Part shown: one piece after another, positions 62,803-64,000 of the stretch
Layout of the letters: the number at the start of each line of letters is the position of its first letter
Numbering within the stretch: position 1 is the stretch's first letter
Assembly: GCA_023512835.1 (NCBI GenBank)
Contig: CM042085.1
Location: 33,142,312 to 33,206,311 of the forward strand
Length of the DNA stretch: 64,000 nucleotides
Direction: 5' to 3'
From: Taxillus chinensis
Lineage: Eukaryota; Streptophyta; Magnoliopsida; Santalales; Loranthaceae
Notes under the pieces: model-generated
Told to the model about the DNA's origin: nothing
What the model saw: only the letters and a program-made list of their open reading frames with translations
The model's database searches: none
Made by a program: the position numbers and the translations under genes

Positions 62803-64000
62803 ATATTGTTTGACGCCCTCAAACCAAGGTTTTTCTTCAGTATGTCCTTCAATGGCCATGCAATGTGCAGGAGCATCTTGTATACGGATATCGAAAGACT
62901 GAACTTCCAACTTTGTGTCTAGTCGAAGGAGGGAGGCTAGAGTTGCCAGCGCGTCAAGGAGCTGGTTGCATTCCCTGGGCATATGCTCAAATGTGATATC
63001 TTCGAATTGCTCGGCTAACTCTGCAACATGCTTCCGATATGGGATTAATTTATGGTTTCGAGTCTCCCATTCACCCCTTACTTGAAAAATGATGAGTGCC
63101 GAATCGCCGAACACTCATAATTTTTTGATTCCTTTGTGAATGGCTTCTTGAAGTCCCATCACACAAGCCTCATACTCTGCCACATTGTTTGTACAAGGGA
63201 AGGTTAGCTTTTCCGCCATGGGGAAATGTTCGCCTTTTGGGGATATCAGGATGGCCCCAACACCATGACCTAAGAGACTAGAGGCTCCATCGAACCACAT
63301 CGTCCATATGTCTGATACTTCGGCCGAAATGATGTTAATGTGCTCATCTGGGAAGCCAATAGTCATGGGCTCAAAGTCTTCCAGTGCTCTATCTGCCAGA
63401 TAGTCGGCTATCGCACTTCCTTTTATGGCTTTTTGAGGTACGTAGATGATATCGTACTCCGATAGGATCAACTGCCATTTGGTGATTCTTCCAGAAATGG
63501 ATGGTTTCTCCAAGAGATATTTGAGCGGATCATGCCTTGAAATCAGCCATGTAGTATGATAAAGAGTGTATTGCCTCAATCTTCTCGTTATCCAGACAAG
63601 AGCACAGCACGTCTTCTCCAAGGGCGTAAAGTTTTCTTCATTGATGGTGAACTTCTTGCTGAGGTAATAAATGGCCTGCTCCATCTTGCCTGTAGAATCA
63701 TGTTGCCCCAAGACACAACCCATCGCAGACTCCTGAACGGTCAAGTATAAGATCAGAGGTCTATCCGGTACTAGTGGGATCAAAATGGGTGGATTGGACA
63801 GATATTGCTTGATCTTGTCAAAAGCTTCTTGACATTTGTCATTCCAAATTTCTGGCTTGTTCTTTCGTAAAGTCTTGAAAATGGGTTCACATGTGGTTGT
63901 CAGCTGGGAAATAAATCGGGCAATATAATTCAGTCGCCCTAGGAATCCTCTAACTTCCTTGATGGTCCGTGGTGGCGGCATCTCTTGGATAGCTCGAACT
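62803..64000 (-). pseudogene. TAT2 RT end, degenerate RNase H and archaeal-like RNase H
   Basis: From the edge: RT thumb MPPPRTIKEVRGFLGRLNYI, connection RNase H (LILYLTVQESAMGCVLGQ, no first Asp; YYLSKKFTINEENFTPLEK), then the second RNase H with D in WFDGASS, E in NVAEYEACVMG, D in FGDSALIIF and D in QLLDALATLA: the full D-E-D-D set. A TGA at 63115-63117 falls just before FGDSA. Frame is open up to the window edge. Confidence 0.9.

Larger units (their letters stand above)
57860..64000 (-). mobile_element. TAT2: Tat/Ogre-type element, 3' half (continues off the right edge)
   Basis: 3' LTR 57860-59414, polypurine tract and palindrome, tandem array, conserved box, hairpin pair, integrase, second RNase H, RNase H and the end of RT at the window edge. 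Pol is better kept than in TAT1: one frame with two in-frame stops and one frameshift. Left flank CCAAG (57855-57859) would be its target duplication. Confidence 0.92.

Overview
This window is plant nuclear DNA built almost entirely from nested LTR retrotransposons. I found no host gene, rRNA, tRNA or CRISPR array. Three lineages are recognisable from their proteins: Ty3/gypsy chromoviruses of the Tekay type (Met-tRNA primer site, FIDD reverse transcriptase, C-terminal chromodomain-like tail), Ty3/gypsy Tat/Ogre-type elements (Arg-type primer site, second archaeal-like RNase H, extra ORF before gag), and Ty1/copia elements resembling Sirevirus/Maximus. The size and depth of nesting suggest a repeat-rich flowering plant genome. 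The species cannot be named from the sequence. Apart from one or two plus-strand LTR pieces, every element is on the minus strand, so 5' LTRs lie to the right. I use the labels TK (Tekay-like), TAT, SV (Sirevirus-like) and GY (gypsy LTR remnants).

Left nest (1-48018), outermost to innermost: LTR GY4 (45767-46160 plus 47626-48018) is split by a plus-strand solo SV3 LTR and was invaded by TAT3 (38906-45766). TAT3 was invaded by SV2, whose 5' LTR is 36709-38905. SV2 was invaded at its LTR/primer-site junction by SV1 (11001-18258 and 35556-36707). SV1 was in turn invaded at its own LTR/primer-site junction by the complete 17.3-kb TAT1 (18259-35555, target duplication CCACT) and, in its 3' part, by TK2 (4282-11000). 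TK2 holds TK1 (1-4281) and a solo LTR (6087-7594, duplication CTGGA). TK1, TK2, SV1 and SV2 continue beyond the left edge.

Right nest (48086-64000): an LTR remnant GY5 is cut by a CACTA-like transposon end (48504 onward). That interior received TAT2 (57860 to beyond the right edge) and, 14 bp away, the complete TK3 (49734-57845, duplication AAGCC).

All coding regions carry stops or frameshifts, so all are annotated as pseudogenes or fragments; several premature stops look like C-to-T decay. The most interesting signals are non-coding. (1) TAT1 and TAT2 share an ordered 3' region: two tandem GNRA-capped hairpins with compensatory changes, a 40-bp box, an element-specific tandem array, and a palindrome next to the polypurine tract. 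(2) Tekay-type LTRs share an invariant 11-bp hairpin, paired ACGT-centred palindromes upstream of TATA, and CACGTG arrays. (3) The U3 module is shared between LTR families with different ends. (4) The 5' LTR of TK3 has lost its whole promoter.
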